Shown in pieces: positions 53,626-63,558 of a DNA stretch of 64,000 nucleotides (its first letter is position 1; each line of letters starts with the position of its first letter). The stretch is from Xaviernesmea oryzae (GTDB lineage: Bacteria > Pseudomonadota > Alphaproteobacteria > Rhizobiales > Rhizobiaceae). The position numbers were made by a program, and so were the translations under genes. The stretch covers positions 434,001 through 498,000 of the forward strand of contig NZ_FXAF01000011.1 of the NCBI RefSeq assembly GCF_900177415.1, read 5' to 3'. The notes beneath the pieces were generated by a model. It saw only the letters and a program-made list of their open reading frames with translations, was not told the DNA's origin and searched no databases.

Positions 53626-54000
53626 TCAGATCGAAAGCGGCGGAGCGCGGGATTTCGGCCGGGCGACGGCGGTCGTGCCGAGCAGTTCGGAGAATTCCCG
53701 GAGCGGATTGGCGAGCGAGGCGCGTTCGCCGGAAAGCCAGGCTGCGTCGTCCGGCGGCGGCAGGATCACCGAGGCGGCCAGCAGGCAGACTTCGCAAAGC
53801 GGCCTTGCCGCCGGTGTTTCGCGCCCGTGGTCGCCGTCGGAGCAGATATCCGCGAACGTGCCGTCCGGCAGCCGGTAGGCTTCGCTGTAGGAATCGGGCG
53901 GTGCCGCCGCCTGGACCGGCTGGTGTGCGAAGCCCAGCCCGAAGAGCAGCGCGGCGCAGAAGATGCGCACCAGTTTCGCCGCTGTCGAAAGCCTCGCCAT
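53626..54000 (-). CDS. Exported DUF2946-like protein
   Basis: A 124-residue small exported protein: a signal peptide (residues about 7-30, LVRIFCAALLFGLGFAHQPV) then a His/Cys-containing mature part with ICSDGDHGRE and PLCEVCLLAASV, the CxxC pair typical of DUF2946-like proteins. This family often accompanies copper uptake or export genes. The start at 54000 has GGCGAGA upstream; the longer frame from 54039 lacks a good site. It is the first gene of a two-gene unit with the DUF1775-PCuAC protein. Confidence 0.75.
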   Translation of the reverse strand: MARLSTAAKLVRIFCAALLFGLGFAHQPVQAAAPPDSYSEAYRLPDGTFADICSDGDHGRETPAARPLCEVCLLAASVILPPPDDAAWLSGERASLANPLREFSELLGTTAVARPKSRAPPLSI

Positions 54001-54202
54001 CGTTGTCTCGCCTGTCTTGACGGCACTCGAATAACGCAAATGGAGACAAAGCGCAAAAGCGTTTTGTCGCGCGCCGGAGCACCGGCGCCGTTGCCCGTTG
54101 CATTAGGTCAAATCGCATTTGCTGCGCTGCGACAGAAATCGTGTCCTCCGCGACATGGGGGGCTTGCCAAACCGTCAATGAGGCCGATAATGACGGCCAG
54201 AC

Positions 54203-54366
54203 TCGCTGGGAGAAGCCGCTTCGATGCGGTGCCGAAGGAGCAACCGCCCCGGAAACTCTCAGGCAAAAGGACCAGCGGGCACCGACAGGAACTCTGGAGA
54301 GAAGCTTTGCTTCGAGCAAGGCTCGCCGAAGGGATAACAATCTCAGGCGACAAGGACAGAGGGGGC
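54203..54366 (+). promoter_or_regulatory. Tandem glycine riboswitch
   Basis: Two consecutive glycine aptamers precede gcvT. The first (about 54204-54279) has CGCTGGGAGA, the GCCGAAGGAGCAA core and ACTCTCAGGCAAAAGGACCAG; the second (about 54288-54365) has ACTCTGGAGAGA, GCCGAAGGGATAA, TCTCAGGCGACAAGGACAGAG. Each shows the conserved GAAGGxGxAA and CTCAGGCxAAAGGACAG elements. It lets glycine turn on the cleavage system. Confidence 0.97.
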
Positions 54367-54436
54367 TCATGAACCGGCGCGGCGACGCGTCTGACACTGA
54401 GCCGGCGCCGGTCAAGCGCCAGACCTGGAGGCGTCC

Positions 54437-55570
54437 TTGGACGATCAGATTCTCAAGCAAACCCCGCTGCACGCCCTTCATCTGTCGCTCGGCGCCAGGA
54501 TGGTGCCCTTCGCCGGCTACGACATGCCGGTGCAATATCCCGCCGGCGTGTTGAAGGAACACCTGCATACCCGCGCTGCCGCCGGTCTTTTCGATGTCTC
54601 CCATATGGGCCAGGTGATCGTCCGCGCGAAAACCGGCACTTATGAAGATGCGGCTCTGGCGCTCGAAAGCCTCGTGCCGGTCGATATCCTCGGCCTGAAG
54701 CCGGGCCGCCAGCGCTACGGCTTCTTCACCGGCGAAAACGGCGGCATCCTCGACGACCTGATGATCACCAATCGCGGCGATCATCTTTTCGTCGTGGTCA
54801 ACGCGTCCTGCAAGGAGGCGGACATCGCCCACATGCGGGCACGTCTTGCCGGTTGCGACGTCTCCCTTCTGGAAGATCGCGCTCTCCTCGCCCTTCAGGG
54901 CCCGCGCGCCGAAGGGGTCCTGGCGGCTCTGTGGCCGGACGTGACGGACATGAAGTTCATGGACGTACGCGACGCTCTCCTCCACGATGCGCCCTGCATC
55001 GTCTCCCGCTCCGGCTACTCCGGAGAGGACGGTTTCGAGATTTCGGTTCCGGCAGACCAGGCCGAACAGATCGCCAAAGCCCTGCTCGAAGATCCCCACT
55101 GTATGCCCATCGGCCTCGGCGCCCGGGATTCGCTCCGCCTCGAAGCCGGCCTCTGCCTTTATGGCAACGACATCGACACGACCACATCGCCGGTCGAAGC
55201 CGGGCTCGAATGGGCGATCCGGAAGGCGAGGCGCCCCGGCGGCGCCCGCGCCGGCGGCTATCCGGGTGCTGCCCGCATCGAAGAGGATCTGGAGAAAGGT
55301 CCGGTCCGGCGTCGGGTGGGCCTCAAGCCCGAAGGAAAGGCGCCCGTGCGCGCCCATGCCGGACTGTTTGCGGAGGATTCGCCGGAGTCGCCGATCGGTG
55401 AAATCACCTCGGGCACGTTCGGGCCGAGCACCGAAGGCCCTGTCGCCATGGGCTACGTCCCCGCATCGCTTGCCGAACCGGGGACCCGGGTCTTCGCCGA
55501 GGTGCGCGGCAAGTATCTGCCCCTCGTCGTCACCGCCCTTCCCTTCATCACCCCGACCTACAAACGCTAA
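54437..55570 (+). CDS. gcvT: Aminomethyltransferase, glycine cleavage T protein
   Basis: A 377-residue T protein, which moves the aminomethyl carbon from lipoyl-H protein to tetrahydrofolate. Recognisable parts are [39 protein letters not shown] (with the Asp/Glu that bind folate) and [20 protein letters not shown]. The start is the TTG at 54437, supported by GGAGG 5 nt upstream, and by the lack of a nearby ATG. It is the first gene of the riboswitch-controlled gcvTHP operon. Confidence 0.95.
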   Translation: MDDQILKQTPLHALHLSLGARMVPFAGYDMPVQYPAGVLKEHLHTRAAAGLFDVSHMGQVIVRAKTGTYEDAALALESLVPVDILGLKPGRQRYGFFTGENGGILDDLMITNRGDHLFVVVNASCKEADIAHMRARLAGCDVSLLEDRALLALQGPRAEGVLAALWPDVTDMKFMDVRDALLHDAPCIVSRSGYSGEDGFEISVPADQAEQIAKALLEDPHCMPIGLGARDSLRLEAGLCLYGNDIDTTTSPVEAGLEWAIRKARRPGGARAGGYPGAARIEEDLEKGPVRRRVGLKPEGKAPVRAHAGLFAEDSPESPIGEITSGTFGPSTEGPVAMGYVPASLAEPGTRVFAEVRGKYLPLVVTALPFITPTYKR

Positions 55571-55588
55571 AATCCTCCGGAGAGAACC

Positions 55589-55947
55589 ATGCTGAAATTC
55601 ACCGCCGAACACGAATGGCTGAAACTCGACGGCGATGTCGCGACCGTCGGAATCACGGCGCATGCCGCCGAACAGCTCGGCGACCTCGTCTTCGTCGAAT
55701 TGCCGGAAGTGGGCGCCGAGCTCGCCAAGGACGGCAATGCCGCGACGGTAGAGAGCGTCAAGGCTGCCTCAGACGTCTATTGTCCGCTGGATGGCGAAGT
55801 CACCGAAATCAACCAGGCGATCGTCGACGATCCTTCCCTCGTCAACTCGGACCCTCAAGGAGCCGGCTGGTTCTTCAGGCTGAAGCTCAAGAACGCCTCC
55901 GACGCCGACGCGCTGCTCGACGAGGCCGCCTACAAGGAGCTCATCGC

Positions 55948-55951
<4 letters not shown>
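55589..55951 (+). CDS. gcvH: Glycine cleavage H protein
   Basis: A 120-residue lipoyl carrier that shuttles the aminomethyl group between the P, T and L proteins. The lipoylation site is the Lys of [10 protein letters not shown] near residue 59. [19 protein letters not shown] and [16 protein letters not shown] are usual segments. The lipoyl group would come from LipB/LipA. It lies 18 bp after gcvT and its stop overlaps the gcvP start (ATGA), so the operon is tightly packed. CCGGAGAGA is its ribosome site. Confidence 0.98.
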
Positions 55952-58812
<2,861 letters not shown>

Positions 58813-58842
58813 CGGCATCGGTCTCACCCGGCTCATCCTTCG

Positions 58843-58876
58843 CACCCTTCTCTCCGCCCCGACGGGGAGAAGGGTG
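58843..58876 (+). terminator. Hairpin after gcvP, related to intergenic repeats
   Basis: CACCCTTCTC/GAGAAGGGTG is a perfect 10-bp stem around a 14-nt GC-rich centre, 30 bp past the gcvP stop. No T-tract follows. It resembles the CTTCTCCCC hairpins near 59.8-59.9 kb, so it may be a repeat copy that also serves as terminator. Confidence 0.55.
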
Positions 58877-58939
58877 CAAGACGGGACGGATGTGATAAAT
58901 GGCTTTTCGTGCCCGCGGACAAGATAGGAAGGATCGGTG

Positions 58940-59077
58940 ATGGAAGAGCACCCGAACGGCAATTCTCTCTGGAACAAGGTGTTCGACACGGATTCGATCA
59001 CCGGCACGGGCCGCTTCGTCCTGCTGATCCTCGTCTTCATCGTCATCGGCGGCGGCCTCTCCTGGCTCGTTGGCTGA
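58940..59077 (+). CDS. Unannotated 45-residue membrane peptide
   Basis: A 45-codon frame starting at ATG 58940 with AAGGA 9 nt upstream, too short for most gene finders. The N-terminal half is hydrophilic (MEEHPNGNSLWNKVFDTDS), the C-terminal half a single membrane helix (FVLLILVFIVIGGGLSWLV). Composition and strong third-base GC bias support coding. It lies alone between gcvP and the SRPBCC gene. The function is unknown; similar tiny membrane proteins often tune larger membrane complexes. Confidence 0.65.
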   Translation: MEEHPNGNSLWNKVFDTDSITGTGRFVLLILVFIVIGGGLSWLVG

Positions 59078-59174
59078 GGATCGGCGATTGAAAATTTCAT
59101 GGGCTCTGTCGGATGGGCAATGTCCCGTCCGTCCTTAGCGTCGTACGCTCCACCAATTCAGAAGGATCACGACC

Positions 59175-59618
59175 ATGCCCAGCACCATACGCCTGCACCG
59201 CGTCCTGGCGGCCAGCCCGGAAAAGGTCTATCGCGCGTTCATCGAGGCCGACGCGCTCGCCAAATGGCTTCCCCCGAACGGCTTCACCTGCACCGTGCAT
59301 CACTTTGAATCGACGGTCGGCGGCAAGTTCAAAATGTCCTTCCGCAACTTTACCACCGGCAACAGCCATTCGTTCGGCGGCGAATATCTCGAACTCGTTC
59401 CCGGCGAGCGCCTGCGCTACACGGACAGGTTCGACGACCCCAACCTGCCTGGCGAAATGGAAGTCACCGTGACGTTGAAGAAAGTCTCGGTCGGGACCGA
59501 GATGGATATCACGCAGGCAGGCGTGCCGGACCTCATCCCCGCCGAGGCCTGTTATCTCGGCTGGCAGGAATCGCTGAAAAACCTGGCAAGGCTCGTCGAG
59601 CCGGAAATCAACGAGTAA
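59175..59618 (+). CDS. SRPBCC/AHSA1-family protein
   Basis: A 147-residue START-like/AHSA1 protein forming a hydrophobic ligand cavity. The opening RLHRVLAASPEKVYRAFIEADALAKWLPP segment (its part SPEKVYRAFIEADALAKW) is the family signature, and the C-terminal LGWQESLKNLARLVE helix closes the cavity. Such proteins bind lipids or hydrophobic metabolites or assist Hsp90; no specific role can be named. AAGGA precedes the ATG by 7 nt. A long gene-free region with repeats follows. Confidence 0.9.
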   Translation: MPSTIRLHRVLAASPEKVYRAFIEADALAKWLPPNGFTCTVHHFESTVGGKFKMSFRNFTTGNSHSFGGEYLELVPGERLRYTDRFDDPNLPGEMEVTVTLKKVSVGTEMDITQAGVPDLIPAEACYLGWQESLKNLARLVEPEINE

Positions 59619-59797
59619 GCGCGTTCGGATCGATCACCCTTCCGCGGAGGAGTTTCTCCCCGCGGGTGGGACGAAGGAGTTCGTGCCGATCCAGCCCCCC
59701 ACCCCGCCGGCCCTCTTCCTCCTCAAGGGAAGGGCAATTGCATATCAGCAAGATATGCTGAAGCTTCTGTGGAATGCCGAGGCAGCAGCGCGCTCTT

Positions 59798-59932
59798 CCT
59801 TCTCCCCAGCGGGGAGAAGGTGCCCGGCAGGGCGGATGAGGGGGGCGAAGCCAAAATCCAGCACGGCGTTTGCCGCATGTACACCCCCTCATCGCCTCGC
59901 TTTGCTCGGCACTTCTCCCCGCTGGGGAGAAG
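59798..59932. repeat. Inverted pair of palindromic repeat units
   Basis: Two hairpins, CCTTCTCCCC-AGC-GGGGAGAAGG (59798-59820) and CTTCTCCCC-GCT-GGGGAGAAG (59912-59932), face each other with GTGCCCGGCAGGGCGGATGAGGGGG-like arms between (59820-59845 and 59884-59911). They are diverged relatives of the 17414-17593 element. Another short palindrome, GCATATC-N5-GATATGC, is at 59740-59758. Confidence 0.8.
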
Positions 59933-60027
59933 AGGGCGCAAGCCGATCCCGCTCCGTTCCCCCGTATGCGTATGCGGTATGCCGAATAGCGGCGCTTGTC
60001 GTTTGGGGAAACCGCCGCCCCCATCCG

Positions 60028-60073
60028 ATCTCCCCCCTTGAGGGGGAGATGCCCGGCAGGGCAGAGGGGGGTG
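60028..60073. repeat. Palindromic repeat unit (same family as 17414-17593)
   Basis: ATCTCCCCC...GGGGGAGAT (60028-60050) followed by GCCCGGCAGGGCAGAGGGGGG is nearly identical to one arm of the element at 17414-17593. Only one arm is seen at this place. Confidence 0.85.
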
Positions 60074-60179
60074 CGGCGGCAGGCATCCACCGGCTCTGAT
60101 GGATAAAACGCAAACCCGCCTCAGCTCTATCAATCACTTGACCCCTTTCTCATCCCCGCTCCTTCACTCCATGCCTACA

Positions 60180-60630
60180 ATCACCCCGTCCCGCATCGGA
60201 TACACCGGAAGGCGTTCCGGCGAGGCGGGGCCGGCGCGGGTGTTGAGGGGAAGACGCAAAGCCTCACCATCCGGGTTCGCGGAAAATGGTCTCCCTCCGG
60301 CGACACGGGGAGAGGTGACGGGCAGCGGACCGGCCCATCGTCTCTTGATGCCCGAAAGAGCGCGCCGGGCGTGCCTGTGCGGCACACAGGGTGGCCGAAC
60401 GGATGGTTTCGCCGGACTTTTCTGTCCGTCCGCGTAAAGCGGAGAGTCCGGCGGCGGCGTCATGGATCGTTGGCGATAACTCGGTTCGCCCGGGGTCCAT
60501 GAAGCCAGACGAACACCGTCCGGGAAGGCCAAGGCAGAGGGACCGAAGTCGCGGATAAAAACCGCCGAACGGGGCGCTGAGAGGTGTCACCTATAAACTA
60601 ACATAAGAGGCAGCTTTCAGCGCCCCGTCC
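60180..60630. other. Structured gene-free region, possible noncoding RNA or mosaic repeat
   Basis: Between the SRPBCC gene and dusA there is no credible coding region from 59619 to 60708. The part 60180-60630 is rich in inverted repeats: CCGGAAGGCGTTCCGG near 60210, CTCCCTCCGGCGACACGGGGAGAGG near 60288-60313, CATGGA/TCCATG around 60463-60501, and a perfect 11-bp arm pair CGGGGCGCTGA (60570-60580)/TCAGCGCCCCG (60617-60627). Open frames there (for example minus strand 60164-60532) are Pro/Arg-rich and look like non-coding translation. It might be a noncoding RNA or a composite of repeats; I could not match it to tmRNA, RNase P RNA or 4.5S RNA. Confidence 0.45.
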
Positions 60631-60708
60631 GACTTGAAAATCCCAAGATCGCCAAGGGAAAAGTGTGTCTTGAAATCATAGGCTTTGTCGATGAGGGAAC
60701 GCTTGCCC

Positions 60709-61737
60709 CTACCCCGCCAGCCTCTTCGCCCCGCCATCGATATCAACCGCTGCAAAGGCTGCGGCAATCACCTCGACGCCTGCCCCCGGACGGGTCGCCT
60801 CGGCGGAGAGGATCTGGCGGAACCGGCGGGCGCCGGCAAAACCCTGGAAGAGCCCGACCATGTGGCGGGTGACGTGATGCAGCCTTCCGCCGGACGCGAT
60901 CACCTCGTCCGCATAGGCCATCATCGTGTCGCGCAGCGCCAGCCAGTCGACGTAAGGGGTTTGGGTCCCTCCGGGACTACCACCCTCGACCAACTCATCC
61001 ACCCCGGCCAGCAACCCGGCATTCTGATAGGCGGCGCGGCCGAGCATCACCCCGTCCATCACCTTGAGGTGACCTGTGGCCTGGTCGAGATCGGCAATGC
61101 CGCCGTTGATGCCGAGGAAGACGCTAGGGTTCTCGCGCTTCATTCGGTAGACGAGCTCGTAGTCGAGCGGCGGGATCTCGCGGTTCTCCTTCGGCGAAAG
61201 CCCCTGCAGCCAGGCTTTTCGCGCATGGATCCAGATCGCGTCGGCCCCGGCCCCGATCATCCGGGCGAGGAAATCCGGCAGCACCTCGGCCGGTTCCTGC
61301 TCGTCCACGCCGATGCGGCACTTCACCGTCACCGGCACGGTCGAAACCTTCTTCATCGCACTCACCAGATCGGCGACATGTCCGGCACCGCGCATCAGGC
61401 AGGCCCCGAACGTGCCGGACTGCACCCGGTCCGACGGGCAGCCGACATTGAGGTTGATCTCGTCGTAACCGTAATCGGCGGCGATCCGGATCGCTTCGGC
61501 AAGCTTGCCCGCGTCCGATCCGCCGAGCTGCAGCGCCACCGGATGTTCCTGAGCCGAATAGGCAAGCAGTCTCTCGCGCGGCCCGTGGATGATCGCATCC
61601 GCCACGATCATCTCGGTATAGAGCACCGCCTCTTTCGAAAGCTGCCGGTGCAGGAAGCGGCAATGCCGGTCCGTCCAGTCGATCATCGGAGCGACTGCGA
61701 AAATCTTCTCACCGTGCCTCAGCGCGTCTGCGTACAT
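60709..61737 (-). CDS. dusA: tRNA-dihydrouridine synthase A
   Basis: A 342-residue flavin-dependent tRNA dihydrouridine synthase. FMN-binding and catalytic segments are FAVAPMIDWTDRHCR near the N-terminus, LNVGCPSDRVQSGTFGACLM with the catalytic Cys, TVKCRIGVDE, and the GINGGI strand. DusA type is supported by the N-terminal sequence and by the C-terminal helical domain with HHVTRHMVGLFQGFAGARRFR (its end HMVGLFQGFAGARRFR). It makes D at positions 20/20a of tRNA. It is divergent from the FAH gene with 150 bp between. Confidence 0.96.
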   Translation of the reverse strand: MYADALRHGEKIFAVAPMIDWTDRHCRFLHRQLSKEAVLYTEMIVADAIIHGPRERLLAYSAQEHPVALQLGGSDAGKLAEAIRIAADYGYDEINLNVGCPSDRVQSGTFGACLMRGAGHVADLVSAMKKVSTVPVTVKCRIGVDEQEPAEVLPDFLARMIGAGADAIWIHARKAWLQGLSPKENREIPPLDYELVYRMKRENPSVFLGINGGIADLDQATGHLKVMDGVMLGRAAYQNAGLLAGVDELVEGGSPGGTQTPYVDWLALRDTMMAYADEVIASGGRLHHVTRHMVGLFQGFAGARRFRQILSAEATRPGAGVEVIAAAFAAVDIDGGAKRLAG

Positions 61738-61884
61738 TCGAATGCCTCTGTTGAGTGGTTCTCATACAATGGTGACAAGTTTTTTGCCAGTTTCCGCCTG
61801 GCGAAAGGATTGGGGCTAGGATTGAGGGGCGAATTGAGAGACAAAGACATCCCTGTCTTCATTCACCTTCTTAGGATGCCTCCC

Positions 61885-62571
61885 ATGCTCGCGACCGTCA
61901 TCCCCGCTCCCGAAACCGTGCTTCTCGACGTGGAGGGCGCAAAGGAGCGGTTTCCGGTGCGGCGGGTCTATTGCGTCGGCCGCAACTACGCCGACCACGC
62001 GCTCGAAATGGGCGGCGATCCGTCGCGCGAACCGCCCTTCTTCTTCCAGAAGAATGCCGACAATCTCTATAACGGCAAGACTTTCCCCTATCCGCCGCTT
62101 TCGAGCAGCGTCCATCACGAGGTGGAACTGGTCGTGGCGCTGTCGGCCGGTGGCGCGGATATAGCGGTCGGGGACGCGCTTTCCAAGGTCTACGGCTATG
62201 CGGTCGGCATCGATTTCACCCGCCGCGACCTGCAGGATGTGGCCAAGAAGATGAGCCGTCCGTGGGAAGCGGCAAAAGCCTTCGAGAAGTCGGCGCCCGT
62301 CTCCGCCCTCGTCCCGGCCTCGAAGATCGGCCACCCGCAGGCGGGCGGCGTCTGGCTCGACGTCAACGGCCAGCGCAAGCAGTCCGGCGATCTCAACCAG
62401 CTCATCTGGAAGCTGCCGGAAATCATCGCCGAACTGTCGAAGCTCTTCGTGCTGGCGCCGGGCGATGTCATCATGACCGGCACGCCGGCCGGCGTCGGCC
62501 CGGTCGTCAAGGGCGACAAGGTCGCCTGCGGCATCGAGGGTGTCGGAAAACTGTCGCTGACGGTCGCCTGA
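61885..62571 (+). CDS. Fumarylacetoacetate hydrolase-family protein
   Basis: A 228-residue FAH-superfamily hydrolase or decarboxylase. Metal ligands are visible in VHHEVELVVAL (the two Glu) and GIDFTRRDLQ (Asp); the opening VYCVGRNYADHALEMG and the end GDVIMTGTPAGVGP match the family. Enzymes of this size hydrolyse acylpyruvates or decarboxylate oxaloacetate; the exact substrate is unknown. The ATG at 61885 has AGG 9 nt upstream; 61876 is an alternative. It lies 21 bp before the gamma carbonic anhydrase gene on the same strand, so the two may be cotranscribed. Confidence 0.9.
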   Translation: MLATVIPAPETVLLDVEGAKERFPVRRVYCVGRNYADHALEMGGDPSREPPFFFQKNADNLYNGKTFPYPPLSSSVHHEVELVVALSAGGADIAVGDALSKVYGYAVGIDFTRRDLQDVAKKMSRPWEAAKAFEKSAPVSALVPASKIGHPQAGGVWLDVNGQRKQSGDLNQLIWKLPEIIAELSKLFVLAPGDVIMTGTPAGVGPVVKGDKVACGIEGVGKLSLTVA

Positions 62572-62592
62572 CCTCGGATTTGGGAGGAAACC

Positions 62593-63120
62593 ATGCCGCT
62601 TTACGCTCTGGGAGAATTCGAACCCAAACTCCCGGCTCCCGACCGCTACTGGGTGGCGCCGGATGCCACCGTCATCGGCAAGGTGGAGCTCGGCGAGGAT
62701 GTCGGCATCTGGTTCGGCTCGGTGCTGCGCGGCGACAACGAGCCGATCACCGTCGGCGCCGGCTCGAACATCCAGGAAGGCGTGATGATCCACACCGACC
62801 CGCGCTATCCGGTCAGGATCGGCAGGGATTGCACCATCGGCCACCACGCCATCATCCATGGCTGCATCATCGGCGACAATTCGCTGGTCGGCATGGGCGC
62901 GACGATCCTGAACGGCGCCAGGATCGGCAGCAACTGCCTGGTCGGCGCCAATGCGCTGGTCACCGAAGGCAAGGAATTTCCCGACAATTCGCTGATCGTC
63001 GGCTCGCCCGCCAGGGCCATCCGCACGCTGGACGAGGAGGCGGTCGAGAAGCTGAGGCAGTCGGCGGTGCGTTACGTCGAGAACTGGAAACGGTTCGCCC
63101 GCGATCTCCGGCTGCTTTAA
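62593..63120 (+). CDS. Gamma carbonic anhydrase-family protein
   Basis: A 175-residue left-handed beta-helix protein with hexapeptide repeats, member of the gamma-class carbonic anhydrase/YrdA group. Zn-ligand His residues are in GVMIHTDPRYP and CTIGHHAIIHG, as in active members; the acidic loop characteristic of Cam is absent. It may hydrate CO2 or act as an acyltransferase-like protein; the activity is not proven. GGAGGAAACC precedes the ATG at 62593. It is followed by the convergent zur gene after 13 bp. Confidence 0.92.
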   Translation: MPLYALGEFEPKLPAPDRYWVAPDATVIGKVELGEDVGIWFGSVLRGDNEPITVGAGSNIQEGVMIHTDPRYPVRIGRDCTIGHHAIIHGCIIGDNSLVGMGATILNGARIGSNCLVGANALVTEGKEFPDNSLIVGSPARAIRTLDEEAVEKLRQSAVRYVENWKRFARDLRLL

Positions 63121-63132
63121 GCGGCCCCAGGT

Positions 63133-63558
63133 TCAGGCGGCACAGGAGCTGCAGATCCCGCGAATCTCGATCGTCGTCTTGGCCGGCTTGAAGCCCTTGC
63201 CTTTCGCCCAGTCGCCGAGGCGATGGTCGACGGCGTGATCGTGGAATTCGAACACGTGGCCGCAGCTCTCGCAGATCGCAAACGCGACCGTGCCGTGGCC
63301 GTGCCCCTTGGCGCAGCAGTCGCTTTCGGGATGGGCGCAGGCGACGAAGGCGTTCAGGCTCTCCAGCCGATGCACCATGCCGAATTCGAGCAGCTTGTCG
63401 AGCGCCCGATAGACCTGCAGCGGCGCCCGGAAACCGTGGTCGCGGAGTTTGTCGAGGATCGTATAGGCGCTCATCGGCGCATCCGAACGGGTCAGCACGT
63501 CGAAGACGAGCGACTGGTTCTTGGTGAGCGCCGGTGAAGATACTGGTGCGTTCATCAT
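63133..63558 (-). CDS. zur: Zinc uptake regulator Zur (Fur family)
   Basis: A 141-residue Fur-superfamily repressor. The N-terminal winged helix includes LRDHGFRAPLQVYRALDKLLEFGMVHRLES (part LQVYRALDKLLEFGMVHR). Structural Zn is bound by ICESCGH and the C-terminal GICSSCAA pairs of Cys, and the sensory His/Cys region ACAHPESDCCAKGHGHG is present. Sharing an ATGA overlap with znuB identifies it as the zinc-responsive Zur rather than Fur. It represses zinc uptake genes when zinc is sufficient. The start at 63558 is chosen because of that overlap. Confidence 0.93.
   Translation of the reverse strand: MMNAPVSSPALTKNQSLVFDVLTRSDAPMSAYTILDKLRDHGFRAPLQVYRALDKLLEFGMVHRLESLNAFVACAHPESDCCAKGHGHGTVAFAICESCGHVFEFHDHAVDHRLGDWAKGKGFKPAKTTIEIRGICSSCAA

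Noticed and set aside
60480-60560. Cobalamin-riboswitch-like words (GAAGCCAGACGAACACC, GGGAAGGC) in the gene gap
   Set aside because: The elements occur in the wrong order and the core GCCACTG box is missing; no B12-related gene is downstream.
60164-60590. Several 60-120-codon frames between the SRPBCC gene and dusA
   Set aside because: They overlap each other on both strands, are Pro/Arg-rich and coincide with inverted repeats, so they look like translated repeat or RNA sequence.
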